Below are positions 50,323 to 62,332 of a stretch of DNA of 64,000 bases, piece after piece. The stretch is from Nitrospina sp. GTDB lineage: Bacteria > Nitrospinota > Nitrospinia > Nitrospinales > Nitrospinaceae. The notes under the pieces are model-generated. The model had not been told where the DNA came from, searched no databases, and was given only the letters and a program-made list of their open reading frames with translations. The position numbers and the translations under genes are program-made. Numbering within the stretch: position 1 is the first letter of the stretch; each line of letters starts with the position of its first letter. The stretch is from NCBI GenBank assembly GCA_020430445.1, contig JAGQJZ010000001.1, positions 22,990-86,989 of the forward strand, in the 5' to 3' direction.

Positions 50323-51519
50323 TCAGCCCCAGATCTGGTGCGCGATGGAAAACCCGGCCACCCAGGTGCCGACGGCGGACCCCAGGTTGGCCATGAAGAA
50401 AATCAGGAAGACGCGGATGACGCCGTTTTTCCACCACAGCCTCCACTGCGCCACATCCTGCCGGATCGATTCAAAGTCGGAAACACGCGGCTTGCGGATG
50501 AACGATTCCACGATCCCGACGACCATGCCCGCGCCCACAGTGGGATTGAGCGAGGTGATGGGCGCGGCGATGAAGGCCGACAACACGGTCAACGGATGGG
50601 CGAAAGCGATGGCCGCTCCGAGCGCGCTCAGGCCGCCGTTGATCAACACCCAGGTGCCGACCAGTTCCCACCCCATTTCCGGAGACCGCTGGTAGCCGAC
50701 GTAAAACATGGCAAGAACCACGACGGCAATGCCCCAGCCGATGTAATACCCCGTGCGGTTGGGCGGCGGTTTTTTCTCCAGTTCCTCCACCGCCTGTGCG
50801 CTGGGGATGGCTTCGAAGGCTTTCATCATGCCCGGCAGATGACCGGCGCCGACCATGGCGAGGATGTTCTTCGGCGCGTCGGGCTGTTCCGTCAGGGCGG
50901 TGAGCTTGCCCACCATGTATTGATCGCGTTCGTCGATGAGCACGGTCTTGACCGAAGGCAGCACGTCGCCGAATTCCTCCAGCAGCGAGTGCAGCATATC
51001 GCCTTCCTTGAGACCTTCGATCTGGTCCTCGGTCACCTCCTCGCCGACAAAGATGCTGGCGACGAGGCTGGAGAACAGTTTCATTTTCTGCCAGAAAGTG
51101 ACGCCGTTGTACATGCGCTGCAGCGTGGTCGAAATGTCGCGGTCCACCACCTCGAGCTGCAGGTTGTGCTCCTTCGCCAGTTCGATGGCGCGGGACATCT
51201 CCCGTCCGGGTTCGATGCCCAGCTTGTCCGCCAGCCGTTTCTGGTAGGCGGAGAGCGCGAGATTGATGAGCAGCAGATTGCCCTTGCCCTGACGCAGGAT
51301 CTGGTAAATATCGAGATTGCGCCACCAGTCGTTGTTGGTCAGGTTCTTGTAGCGCGGCGGGCACAGTTCGACGGCGACGCAATCGTAGCCCCCTTCCTGC
51401 ACCTTGGCTTCGACCAGTTCCACGCTTTTGCGCGAGACATGGGCGGTGCCGACCAGGGTGATGCGGCTGCCGTTGACTTCTATGGTTTTGACGAGGGATT
51501 CGTCGGTTTCTGTGGGCAT
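50323..51519 (-). CDS. TraB/PrgY-family membrane protein
   Basis: The ATG at 51519 is preferred over an upstream TTG at 51555. The protein (398 residues) has the TraB signature at the N-terminus (ITLVGTAHVSRKSVELVEAK, VAVELCPPRY) with a following GREMSRAIELAK and VDRDISTTLQRMY. An ERDQYM segment precedes four or so C-terminal membrane helices (IGWGIAVVVLAMFYVGY and others). TraB of enterococci lowers pheromone activity. In other bacteria the fold is thought to be an erythromycin-esterase/ChaN-like metalloenzyme of unknown substrate. It is upstream of and probably co-transcribed with the dehydrogenase-methyltransferase fusion. Confidence 0.85.
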   Translation of the reverse strand: MPTETDESLVKTIEVNGSRITLVGTAHVSRKSVELVEAKVQEGGYDCVAVELCPPRYKNLTNNDWWRNLDIYQILRQGKGNLLLINLALSAYQKRLADKLGIEPGREMSRAIELAKEHNLQLEVVDRDISTTLQRMYNGVTFWQKMKLFSSLVASIFVGEEVTEDQIEGLKEGDMLHSLLEEFGDVLPSVKTVLIDERDQYMVGKLTALTEQPDAPKNILAMVGAGHLPGMMKAFEAIPSAQAVEELEKKPPPNRTGYYIGWGIAVVVLAMFYVGYQRSPEMGWELVGTWVLINGGLSALGAAIAFAHPLTVLSAFIAAPITSLNPTVGAGMVVGIVESFIRKPRVSDFESIRQDVAQWRLWWKNGVIRVFLIFFMANLGSAVGTWVAGFSIAHQIWG

Positions 51520-51628
51520 TTTTCGTTTCGGGTCTTTCCGGAGGCTGTGAGACAATAGCAGGCAAAACGCCAGCGGGTTACTCTAGCATAACCCTTTCTT
51601 CCTCCACAACGCTATACACAAAAGGCGC

Positions 51629-53625
<1,997 letters not shown>

Positions 53626-53629
<4 letters not shown>

Positions 53630-54288
53630 TTGCGCTTCAGTTTTCTGCGATCGTTGATACGGCTTTCGACAAATCCCCGGAGTTTTTTCAAATCCTCTTC
53701 AATCGGCTTCACAAACCGGACCCCCGTCACGAATTGCTGATACCCCCCCTTGCGCTTGATCCGGACATTCCTCACTTCCCCCATCAGTTTGCTCAGCGGA
53801 CCGGTATTCAAATCGAAATCCATGAAGATCCTGTCTCCCTTCTGCAACTGGTCGTCGTGCACGACGAGCGCCCCTTTCAGGCTGAGGTCCCGGATCACTC
53901 CCTTTGATTTTTCGGCCACGCCCTGCTCGTGGGAAAACGTCATGGGGAAATGCGCTTTCTGCCGCTGGTGCCGTCTTAAATTGTAGCTTTCAAAGTTCCG
54001 GGGAAATTCGAGGATCATCAGACTCACCACCTGGTAAAACGTGTGCAGCACGGCGGTCTTGAAAGAGATAAAAATTCCGTCGAGGGTGAAGCTGACCGAA
54101 ACCCCGGTCTGGGGCGCCAGCCGCACCACCTCTCCATAAAAGCTGGGGATGTCCAGGATCAGGTACTGGTTGTCCAGCCAACCGCGTATCCCGACCTTGT
54201 ACTGCTCTCCCCGGATGGTCGCCACAACACGGGTTCCCATCACAAGGGGCAGGCCGTTTTTCGTGATGACTTTCATAACATCGTGCAT
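53626..54288 (-). CDS. PilZ-domain protein (YcgR-like)
   Basis: The 220-residue protein has an N-terminal YcgR-type beta domain ([20 protein letters not shown]). A PilZ domain follows with the c-di-GMP motif RRHQR (about 104-108 region) and DLSLKGA (D/NxSxxG). The layout matches effectors that bind c-di-GMP and act on motility or surface machinery. No flagellar or pilus gene is adjacent. Its stop codon overlaps that of uvrB. A second ATG at 54276 gives a slightly shorter protein, and neither start has an ideal Shine-Dalgarno. Confidence 0.88.
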
Positions 54289-54420
54289 CCTTCCCCGTTT
54301 TGGTAAAACACTACGCGGGTTTGGAAAACCGGATTGATTGTCGAGGATTTTCCTTTCGTTTTCAAGATCATTTCCCCCGTATCCCAGGCGGCGGAGACCC
54401 CATCCGGACTCCGGCCTCTT

Positions 54421-56304
54421 TCAACCCGTCCGGGCCGGAACAGCGCTCACCTTTTCTTCTCCGGCCGGGGGTGGGTACAATTTGAAATATTCCTGCAGCA
54501 ACTCTTTGGCAATCGGCGCGGACGTAGCGCCTCCGTGGCCACCGTGTTCAACGATCACAGCGATGGCGACCTGCGGGTTTTCGTATGGTGCGAAGGCGAC
54601 AAACCAGGCATGGTCGTGGAACTCGTAAGGCAGTTCCCCATCTTCCTCCTTGCCTTCATAGGCCTTCATCCGGACAACCTGGGCCGTCCCCGTCTTTCCC
54701 GCCACCTGGATATTCTCCAAGCGGGATTTCTTGCCCGTGCCGCGCTGTTCGTTGACCACTCCCAGCAATCCGCGGCGGATCGCCTCGAAATACTCCCGGT
54801 TGCTTTTCATTGTGTACAGGACCCGGGGTTTGTTCTCTTCGAGAACCCGCCCCTGCTGGTCGGTGACCTTGCGTACCAGATAGGGTTGAACCACCTCCCC
54901 CCGGCTGGCGACGGTGGCGATCAGCCGCGCCTGCTGAATCGGCGTCACCAGATTGAACCCCTGCCCGATCGACACCGAAATGGTCTCACCCGGCTGCCAG
55001 GGTTCTTTCCGCGCCTGTATCTTCCATTGGGATGTCGGCACCAGTCCCGGTTTTTCTCCGGTCAGCCCCACCTGTGTGAGGCTTCCCAGGCCCATCTCCC
55101 GCGCGTAACGGGCCAGGGTATCGATCCCCAGCCGGTGACCGACGGTATAAAAATAAACATCGCAGGACTGCACGAGGGCGTCGTGCAGGTCGACATGCCC
55201 ATGACCGCCTCTTTTCCAGCACCGGTAATACCCGCGCCCGAGCCGAAAGGAACCGGGGCAGTAAATCCGGGTGTCCGCCGTCACCACCTTTTCCTGCAGG
55301 CCGGCCAGCGCCGTCACCACTTTGAAGGTGGAGCCCGGCGGGTATTGCCCGTCAATGGACCGGTTCTGCAGCGGATGGCTGGCATTCAGGGACAACTGCT
55401 TCCAGTCCTCCCGCGAGATTCCCGAGGCGAAACGGTTGGGGTCGAAACCGGGCCGGCTGACCATGGCCAGGACCTCGCCGGTTGGAATGTCCAGCATCAC
55501 CACCGACCCCCGCATGGGTTTTTCCTCGGTTCCCGTCATCAGCGAGGCCGCCAGTTGCTGCAGGCGCAGGTCCAGAGTCAGGGAAATGTTGTGTCCGCTT
55601 TGAGGAGGAAATTTGCGCAGGGTCTCGAGTTCGCGGCCGGCGACGTCGACCTCCACCTCCTTGTATCCCTTTCTTCCCCGCAATTCACCTTCATAAAGCA
55701 GCTCCATTCCCTTTTTGCCGATCAGGTCTCCCGGCAGGTAAGACTCGGTCGGGTCCTCCTCCAGCCGGTCGCGTGAAATCTCACCGAGGTAACCGAGGAT
55801 ATGCCCGGCCAGATCCCCGTGGACATAGTCGCGGAGAGGCTCGACCTTCAAATGGATTCCGGGCAGGAGCCGGTTGTTTTCCTCGACAAAGGCCACCTGG
55901 TCCCAGGGGATGTCGCGGCTCAACAGGATATTCTGGAACGGGGCAGCCCGCTTGATTTCATTCCGGATGCGTTCGCGGTCCACGGACACGCGCCCTTCCA
56001 GAAAGTCGAGCGTGGCTTCAAGATCGTGTGTGTCTTCCGGAGTCAGGTATAGATTGAAAGAAGGACGGATGGACACCAGCGTGGCGCCGTTGCGGTCCAC
56101 AATCTCCCCCCGGAACGCCGGCAAGGACACGATGCGGACCCGGTTGTTCTCCGACAGATCCTTGAAACCTTCGCCTTTCAGGATCTGCAGGAACCAGACC
56201 CGCATCCAGAGCATGAGGAAACACAGGACGATCAGGATCACAAAGACGCGGATCCGCTTGCGCACGCCTTCGGAGACATCTTCCGTGTAGAGGTATTTTG
56301 ACAT
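54421..56304 (-). CDS. mrdA: Penicillin-binding protein 2 (MrdA), rod-shape transpeptidase
   Basis: MrdA is the peptidoglycan transpeptidase of the elongasome. The 627-residue protein has an N-terminal membrane helix (VFVILIVLCFLMLWMRVWFL), the pedestal domain with AFRGEIVDRNGA, and the transpeptidase domain. The latter has active Ser in GSTFK (about 325), SCD in place of the usual SxN (as in PBP2), and KTGTAQ (about 538). It is last in mreB-mreC-mreD-mrdA, 16 bases after mreD. No rodA follows; in many bacteria rodA comes next, so it must lie elsewhere. Confidence 0.95.
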   Translation of the reverse strand: MSKYLYTEDVSEGVRKRIRVFVILIVLCFLMLWMRVWFLQILKGEGFKDLSENNRVRIVSLPAFRGEIVDRNGATLVSIRPSFNLYLTPEDTHDLEATLDFLEGRVSVDRERIRNEIKRAAPFQNILLSRDIPWDQVAFVEENNRLLPGIHLKVEPLRDYVHGDLAGHILGYLGEISRDRLEEDPTESYLPGDLIGKKGMELLYEGELRGRKGYKEVEVDVAGRELETLRKFPPQSGHNISLTLDLRLQQLAASLMTGTEEKPMRGSVVMLDIPTGEVLAMVSRPGFDPNRFASGISREDWKQLSLNASHPLQNRSIDGQYPPGSTFKVVTALAGLQEKVVTADTRIYCPGSFRLGRGYYRCWKRGGHGHVDLHDALVQSCDVYFYTVGHRLGIDTLARYAREMGLGSLTQVGLTGEKPGLVPTSQWKIQARKEPWQPGETISVSIGQGFNLVTPIQQARLIATVASRGEVVQPYLVRKVTDQQGRVLEENKPRVLYTMKSNREYFEAIRRGLLGVVNEQRGTGKKSRLENIQVAGKTGTAQVVRMKAYEGKEEDGELPYEFHDHAWFVAFAPYENPQVAIAVIVEHGGHGGATSAPIAKELLQEYFKLYPPPAGEEKVSAVPARTG

Positions 56305-56320
56305 CAGGGTACCGGACGTT

Positions 56321-56821
56321 TCACGAAGCCTTGAGCCTGCCCGCCCACCATTTGAAATTACGGTCGAACGCCATCACCAGCACAGGCCCCAGCACCGCAT
56401 TGTACAGGGCATAAACGGGAAGACCACCGAAAAACTTTTCTGGAGAAAGCGGGTTCGGCAACAGCATCAGGCTTGAAATATAAAACACCACTCCATCGCA
56501 CAAAGACGCGAGAAACATAAACACAAAAACAGGAATGGGACCTTCGACGATGATCTTCCCCTTCAACTGGCAGAAGATGTGCGCGATCAGGCTTTTCGAT
56601 ATGGTGTTCACCCCCAGCATGACGCCGGACAGGCAGTCCTGCGCAAAACCCAGCAGGAACCCGGCGAACAGTCCCCGGGAAAAGGACAGGGTGAAGGCGC
56701 AGTACACGGTGGCGATCAGTGCGAGGTCCGGAACGACACCGGACACGGCAGCTTTGGGGACCAGGGTGGTCTGAACCGCGAACAGCACAACCCCATAAAA
56801 AAATATCACCAGTGTGGCCAT
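56321..56821 (-). CDS. mreD: Rod-shape membrane protein MreD
   Basis: The 166-residue protein has five or six hydrophobic helices (LVIFFYGVVLFAVQTTL, LALIATVYCAFTLSFSRGLF, AGFLLGFAQDCLSG and others). The MreD pattern DLALIATVYCA and QDCLSGVMLGVNTIS is visible. MreD is an elongasome component of uncertain biochemical role. It lies between mreC and mrdA. Confidence 0.9.
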   Translation of the reverse strand: MATLVIFFYGVVLFAVQTTLVPKAAVSGVVPDLALIATVYCAFTLSFSRGLFAGFLLGFAQDCLSGVMLGVNTISKSLIAHIFCQLKGKIIVEGPIPVFVFMFLASLCDGVVFYISSLMLLPNPLSPEKFFGGLPVYALYNAVLGPVLVMAFDRNFKWWAGRLKAS

Positions 56822-56833
56822 AACGGAATCCCG

Positions 56834-57649
56834 TCAAGGGAGCAGAACCAGCACCTCTTCCAACCGGGCGAAATCCGCCCCGGGAGCAAGCTGGATTTCC
56901 TGGAACAACCCCTGTTTGCTTTTGACAACGCTCAACACACGCCCCACAACGAGGCCCTTGGGAAACACACCGCCGATGCCCGAAGACAGGACCCAGTCCC
57001 CGGCCTTGACTTCGGCGGTCACCGGAACGTATTTCATCTCGCACAGGTCCGCGCCCAGCCCCACCACCACACCCGGCACGCGCGATTCCATGAACAGGCT
57101 GTCTATCGCGCTGCGGCGGTCGACCAGCAACAGGACTTTTGAAGAATTCGGGCCGGCCTGGGTCACATGGCCGACGATGCCGGCATTGGTGACCACCGCC
57201 AGGTTTTCCTGAACACCGTCACGGGTTCCCTTGTCGATGTACACCGTTTTCACCCACTGGGTGGCGTCGCGGCCGATCACCGTCGCCAGCAGGGATTTTT
57301 CGTCCGAGGTGGCCGCGTATTCACCCAAATGGCCTATGCGCTCCAGACGCCGGACCTCCTCCTGCAGCCGTTTGTTTTCCCGCAGGAGGGCTTCCATTTC
57401 CGCCTGCAGACGGTCGTTTTCCCGGGCGACATCGACCAGCATGAAATAGTGGTTGTAAGTTTCGGAGACGGCGTCGAGGGTGTTGGTGATGAGGGACTGA
57501 ACGGGCGAGATCACCAGCAGAAAGAACGATTCAAAAAAGAAAGCCCCCTGGGCCCGCCTGTTGTCCACGGTCATCAGGGTGAATCCAATCAGAAAAATCA
57601 GGATCAGGATAACCGTATTTTTCCTATTTTTGAATGTCCTCTTCCACAC
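56834..57649 (-). CDS. mreC: Rod-shape determining protein MreC
   Basis: The 271-residue bitopic protein has an N-terminal helix (TVILILIFLIGFTLMTVD), a coiled coil (NDRLQAEMEALLRENKRLQEEV, here residues about 78-100) and the C-terminal beta-barrel domain with VIGRDATQWVKTVYIDKGT, GIVGHVTQ and VLSSGIGGVFPKGLVVG. It links cytoplasmic MreB to periplasmic enzymes. A GTG start (57647-57649) one base after the mreB stop implies translational coupling; no separate Shine-Dalgarno is visible. Confidence 0.93.
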   Translation of the reverse strand: MWKRTFKNRKNTVILILIFLIGFTLMTVDNRRAQGAFFFESFFLLVISPVQSLITNTLDAVSETYNHYFMLVDVARENDRLQAEMEALLRENKRLQEEVRRLERIGHLGEYAATSDEKSLLATVIGRDATQWVKTVYIDKGTRDGVQENLAVVTNAGIVGHVTQAGPNSSKVLLLVDRRSAIDSLFMESRVPGVVVGLGADLCEMKYVPVTAEVKAGDWVLSSGIGGVFPKGLVVGRVLSVVKSKQGLFQEIQLAPGADFARLEEVLVLLP

Positions 57650-57650
57650 G

Positions 57651-58721
<1,071 letters not shown>

Positions 58722-58734
58722 TTACTACATCATT

Positions 58735-58763
58735 TTTATAGCAAGCAGGCTTCCGAATTGCAA
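58735..58763 (-). promoter_or_regulatory. mreB operon promoter
   Basis: On the minus strand TTGCAA (58758-58763) and TATAAA (58735-58740) are separated by exactly 17 bases, 64 bases before the mreB start. It is divergent from the ppiD promoter. Confidence 0.65.
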
Positions 58764-58820
58764 GCACAATAAAGCCGAAGACAGGGGGCCAAAAGGCGGG
58801 TAAACAAGCGGATTCAGAAC

Positions 58821-58849
58821 TTGCCAACGGACACGGTGTCCTATATCAT
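58821..58849 (+). promoter_or_regulatory. ppiD promoter
   Basis: TTGCCA (58821-58826) and TATCAT (58844-58849) are separated by 17 bases, about 40 bases before the ppiD start. GAGGG follows with good spacing. Confidence 0.6.
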
Positions 58850-58896
58850 TGTAAGTTCTGATTTTTTGGGCTAATACGACTTTTGAGGGATTGTTT

Positions 58897-60831
58897 ATGT
58901 TGAGCTTTGTTCGCAAGCACGCCGACTCCTGGATGATCAAGACCATTCTCTGGGCGGTGATCGTCGCCTTTATCGGCACGACCTTTTTTGTCTGGGGAAT
59001 GGGCGGAAGCTCCGGCTCCTCGGGGGGCGTGGTGGCCCTGGTCGACGGCAAGGAAATCCATGTCAATGAATACAACCGGGCCTTCACCAACCTGGTCGAA
59101 TTGTACCGGCAGCAGTTCCGGGACCAGTTTTCCGAACAGATGGTCGAACGGCTCGATCTCAGAAATTCGGCCCTGGACCAGTTGATCCTCGCCAAGATAT
59201 TGGAAACGGTGGCGGAAGAACAGGAGATTGAAGTCAGCGACGAGGAACTGGCGTACCGCATCAAATCACTCCCGGCCTTCCAGCGGGACGACAAATTCAA
59301 TCCCGGATTGTATGAAAACTACCTCAGCTTTTCCCGAACCTCCGCGCGCGAATTTGAACAGGACATGCGGGAGACCATCCAGCGGGAAAAGGTCCAGAAC
59401 ATGATCAAGGAAAACATCCAGGTTTCGAAACAGGAAATCCTGGAACAGTACCGGAAGGAAAACGACAAGGTCCGCTTTTCCTATGTCACTTTTCCGAAAG
59501 ACAAGTTCGAGGACAATGCCGAGCCGGGCGAAGACGAAATCAAGGCCTTCTTTGAAAAGCGGAAAAAGAATTTCATGATCCCGGAGAAAGTAGACATTCA
59601 ATACGTCCGTCTCACCCCGGGCATGTTCGAAGACAAGATCACCATTCGCGACGAGGACATCGCGGAATATTACGAAGCGAATGAGATCAAGTACCACATC
59701 AAGAAAACCTACAAGGCCCGGCACATCCTGTTCCGCACCAACGCGCTGCCGGGAGACGATGAGGAGTCCAAAAAGAAAGCCGAGGCAGCGGACGCGGAAG
59801 CCCGGAAAAAAGCGGAAGACCTGCTCAAAAAAATAAAGGAAGGCGCGGACTTCGCGGAGATGGCGAAGGAGCATTCTGAAGACAGGGCTTCCGGAACCAA
59901 CGGCGGCGACCTGGGTCAATTTCCCAAGGGCACCATGGTGCCGGAGTTCGAGGCGGAGTTGGAAAAACTCAAGCCCGGTGAAATCGGCGGCCCGGTCAAA
60001 ACCACCTTCGGCTACCACCTCGTCAAACTCGATGAAGTCAACGAAGCACGGGTCAAACCGGTCGACGAGGTGCGCGAGGAAATCATCAAGGACCTCAAAC
60101 TGCACAAGGGACGCTTGAGAATCCAACGGGCGCTCAAAAGCATCCGCAAAGCAGCGGAAAACGGGGACCTGGCCGCCGCCGCGCAATCCGCCGGTTATGA
60201 AGCGGCCACCACCGGTCCGGTTTCACGCCGGGACCACAGCGTTCCGGCCATCGGCGTTTCTCCGGAGTTTTTCAACACCGCCTTCGCGCTGGGGGACGGG
60301 GTCCTGAGTGACCTGGTCATCACGCCTGAGGCCTCCTTCCTGTTGAAGGTGACCGAGCGCATCCCTCCCCAGGAACCGAAGCTGGAGGATGTCCGGGAAA
60401 AAGTTCTGGATGAGTTGAAGGAAGACAAGACCCGCGAGGCCACGGAAAAGAAATTCGAAGAACTGGCGGGCCGCCTCAAGAAATCAAAAAACCTGGAAGA
60501 AATCGCCAAGGAACTGGACCTGGAAGTTCAGGAGACGCCCTTTTTCAGCCGGATGGACACCATCCCCGGCATCGGCAATATCGAACCGATCAAGAAAAGC
60601 GTCTTCTCCGTCAAAGCGGGAGAGGCGACCAAGGGGGAAAATAATTTCGCTTACTTCCTGATCCTGGTGCAGGAATTCGACAAGGCCGGGGAACCGGATG
60701 AAAAGGAACTGGCCAAACTGTACGACCGGTTCAAATCCATCCGCGGCGACCAGGTGTTCAAGGACTGGCTGACCGAAATCCGCAAGAAAGCCGACATCCG
60801 CATCGACCGCGAACTGATGGGCGCGGTCTGA
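58897..60831 (+). CDS. ppiD: PpiD-type periplasmic foldase / peptidyl-prolyl isomerase
   Basis: The ATG at 58897 has GAGGG 7 bases before it; a TTG two codons upstream is less likely. The protein (644 residues) has one N-terminal membrane helix (TILWAVIVAFIGTTFFVWGM), a SurA-N-like chaperone domain (LDQLILAKILETVAEEQEIE) and one parvulin domain (YKARHILFRTN, GGDLGQFPKGTMVPEFE, FGYHLVKL, about 265-380). A second chaperone-like C-terminal half follows. PpiD sits at the Sec translocon and helps outer-membrane proteins fold. Its TGA abuts the end of the convergent thiD-thiN gene with no spacer. Confidence 0.93.
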   Translation: MLSFVRKHADSWMIKTILWAVIVAFIGTTFFVWGMGGSSGSSGGVVALVDGKEIHVNEYNRAFTNLVELYRQQFRDQFSEQMVERLDLRNSALDQLILAKILETVAEEQEIEVSDEELAYRIKSLPAFQRDDKFNPGLYENYLSFSRTSAREFEQDMRETIQREKVQNMIKENIQVSKQEILEQYRKENDKVRFSYVTFPKDKFEDNAEPGEDEIKAFFEKRKKNFMIPEKVDIQYVRLTPGMFEDKITIRDEDIAEYYEANEIKYHIKKTYKARHILFRTNALPGDDEESKKKAEAADAEARKKAEDLLKKIKEGADFAEMAKEHSEDRASGTNGGDLGQFPKGTMVPEFEAELEKLKPGEIGGPVKTTFGYHLVKLDEVNEARVKPVDEVREEIIKDLKLHKGRLRIQRALKSIRKAAENGDLAAAAQSAGYEAATTGPVSRRDHSVPAIGVSPEFFNTAFALGDGVLSDLVITPEASFLLKVTERIPPQEPKLEDVREKVLDELKEDKTREATEKKFEELAGRLKKSKNLEEIAKELDLEVQETPFFSRMDTIPGIGNIEPIKKSVFSVKAGEATKGENNFAYFLILVQEFDKAGEPDEKELAKLYDRFKSIRGDQVFKDWLTEIRKKADIRIDRELMGAV

Positions 60832-62220
60832 TCATTTTCTCCGCCAGACCTCGCGTTCCTTTTTCCCGGGACCCTTGCCGATGGCGCGGTGGATCTTCCG
60901 GATCCGGTCCACCAGCTCCTCGACGTCCCGCGCGATGACGCGGATCATCTCCTCTTTCCCCTGCCCGCCCAGGTCGTAGATGATGTCCGGTACGTGACCG
61001 GCATCCAGAATGGCCTGGCGCGTGCCCCACTCCAGGGATGACCCTTCGAGCTGTTTCACGTTCTTCGGTTCCTTGCTTCTCTCAAACGAACCGATAGACA
61101 GTTTGAGGCGCTTGCAGGCGTCGAGAAAATACTGCTGGAACTTGATGTTCATCACCGCCCGTTTTTCCGGATCGAAACTCATGGACGTGAGCACGATCTT
61201 CGCCACGTGCTGGGACGCCCCGAAACGGGGACCGTGCAGGGTGGCGATGGTCTCGCCGTCGCGGATGATGCGTCCGGGTATCGCCGCCACATCATCCGGA
61301 GCCGCCGCGCCCTCCAGACCAAACCCCATGTTCGACTGCACCTCGGGAATCAGGTAACCAATGCCTTCACCTTTCAATTCCCCGATCGCGTTTTCCATCC
61401 GCTCCAGCAGGGACACCCGTTCCATATCCTGATACAACACCCCCATCGGGTGCACGCGCCCAACGCCTTTGCCCGTCTTCACCCCAAGCTGTATGGCGCG
61501 GCTGATGAAACTTTTCGCCGCTTCAACGGAGTCTTCCAGTGAACGCCCCAGCGCCAGATTGGACGCAATCGCGGAAGACAGCACGCAGCCGGTGCCGTGC
61601 AGGGCTTCCTCTCCAATCCGCGCGCCCTCGAACAGGCGCTGCGATTTTTCCTGCAGCAGAAAATCGTCGGCGCTTTTCTTGCCGTGCCCGCCGGTGATCA
61701 ATACCGCTTTCGGGCCGAGCTTCCGGATCGCGCGCGCGGCTTTCACCGCGTCCTTCGGGTTGCGTATGCGCACGCCCGACAGCGCTTCCGCCTCCTTGTA
61801 ATTGGGCGTCACCAGGTCCGCCAGCGGGAGCAACTGCGTCTTCAAGGCTTCGACGCCCTTCGCCGAAAGCAGGGCCTTGCCGCTGGTCGAGCGGATGACC
61901 GGGTCGACCACCAGGTGGTGCGACCGCTTCTTTTTCAGGACACGCGCCACGGCGGAGACGGTGGCCTCGTTGCCCAGCATGCCGACCTTGATGGCCGCCG
62001 GTTTGCGGTCGGCCAGGACCGCCTCCAGTTGATCGGAGACAATGTCCGGCTCGATGTCGTGGCGGTTCAACACGCCCTGCGTATTCTGTATGGTCAGGCT
62101 GCTCACCACCGAAGCGCCGCACAACCCGTGCGCGGCAAAAGTGGTCAGGTCGGCCTGCAGGCCCGCTCCGCCCCCGGGGTCGGAACCGGCAATGGTCAAC
62201 ACGATGGGTACTGTTTTCAT
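60832..62220 (-). CDS. thiDN: Bifunctional HMP(-P) kinase / thiamine-phosphate synthase (ThiD-ThiN fusion)
   Basis: The 462-residue protein has ThiD in its first 270 residues: [16 protein letters not shown], the [10 protein letters not shown] and [11 protein letters not shown] signatures and [15 protein letters not shown] ThiN-type domain fills the rest: [42 protein letters not shown] and [14 protein letters not shown]. ThiD phosphorylates HMP to HMP-PP, and ThiN joins it to thiazole phosphate in place of ThiE. The fusion is common in archaea and scattered in bacteria. The gene is convergent with ppiD. Confidence 0.92.
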   Translation of the reverse strand: MKTVPIVLTIAGSDPGGGAGLQADLTTFAAHGLCGASVVSSLTIQNTQGVLNRHDIEPDIVSDQLEAVLADRKPAAIKVGMLGNEATVSAVARVLKKKRSHHLVVDPVIRSTSGKALLSAKGVEALKTQLLPLADLVTPNYKEAEALSGVRIRNPKDAVKAARAIRKLGPKAVLITGGHGKKSADDFLLQEKSQRLFEGARIGEEALHGTGCVLSSAIASNLALGRSLEDSVEAAKSFISRAIQLGVKTGKGVGRVHPMGVLYQDMERVSLLERMENAIGELKGEGIGYLIPEVQSNMGFGLEGAAAPDDVAAIPGRIIRDGETIATLHGPRFGASQHVAKIVLTSMSFDPEKRAVMNIKFQQYFLDACKRLKLSIGSFERSKEPKNVKQLEGSSLEWGTRQAILDAGHVPDIIYDLGGQGKEEMIRVIARDVEELVDRIRKIHRAIGKGPGKKEREVWRRK

Positions 62221-62332
62221 GTTCCAAACCTGTGATCAGTTTTTGATGGGAAGGCAGTTTCCATTCGTTTGAACCTGTGAACATCACATCTTCAAACGCG
62301 AAAACTGTTTTGAACGGTTGAAAGGGATTAAC

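Noticed and set aside
54334..55776. Plus-strand open frame opposite mrdA
   Set aside because: Shadow of mrdA, whose active-site motifs are all present on the minus strand.
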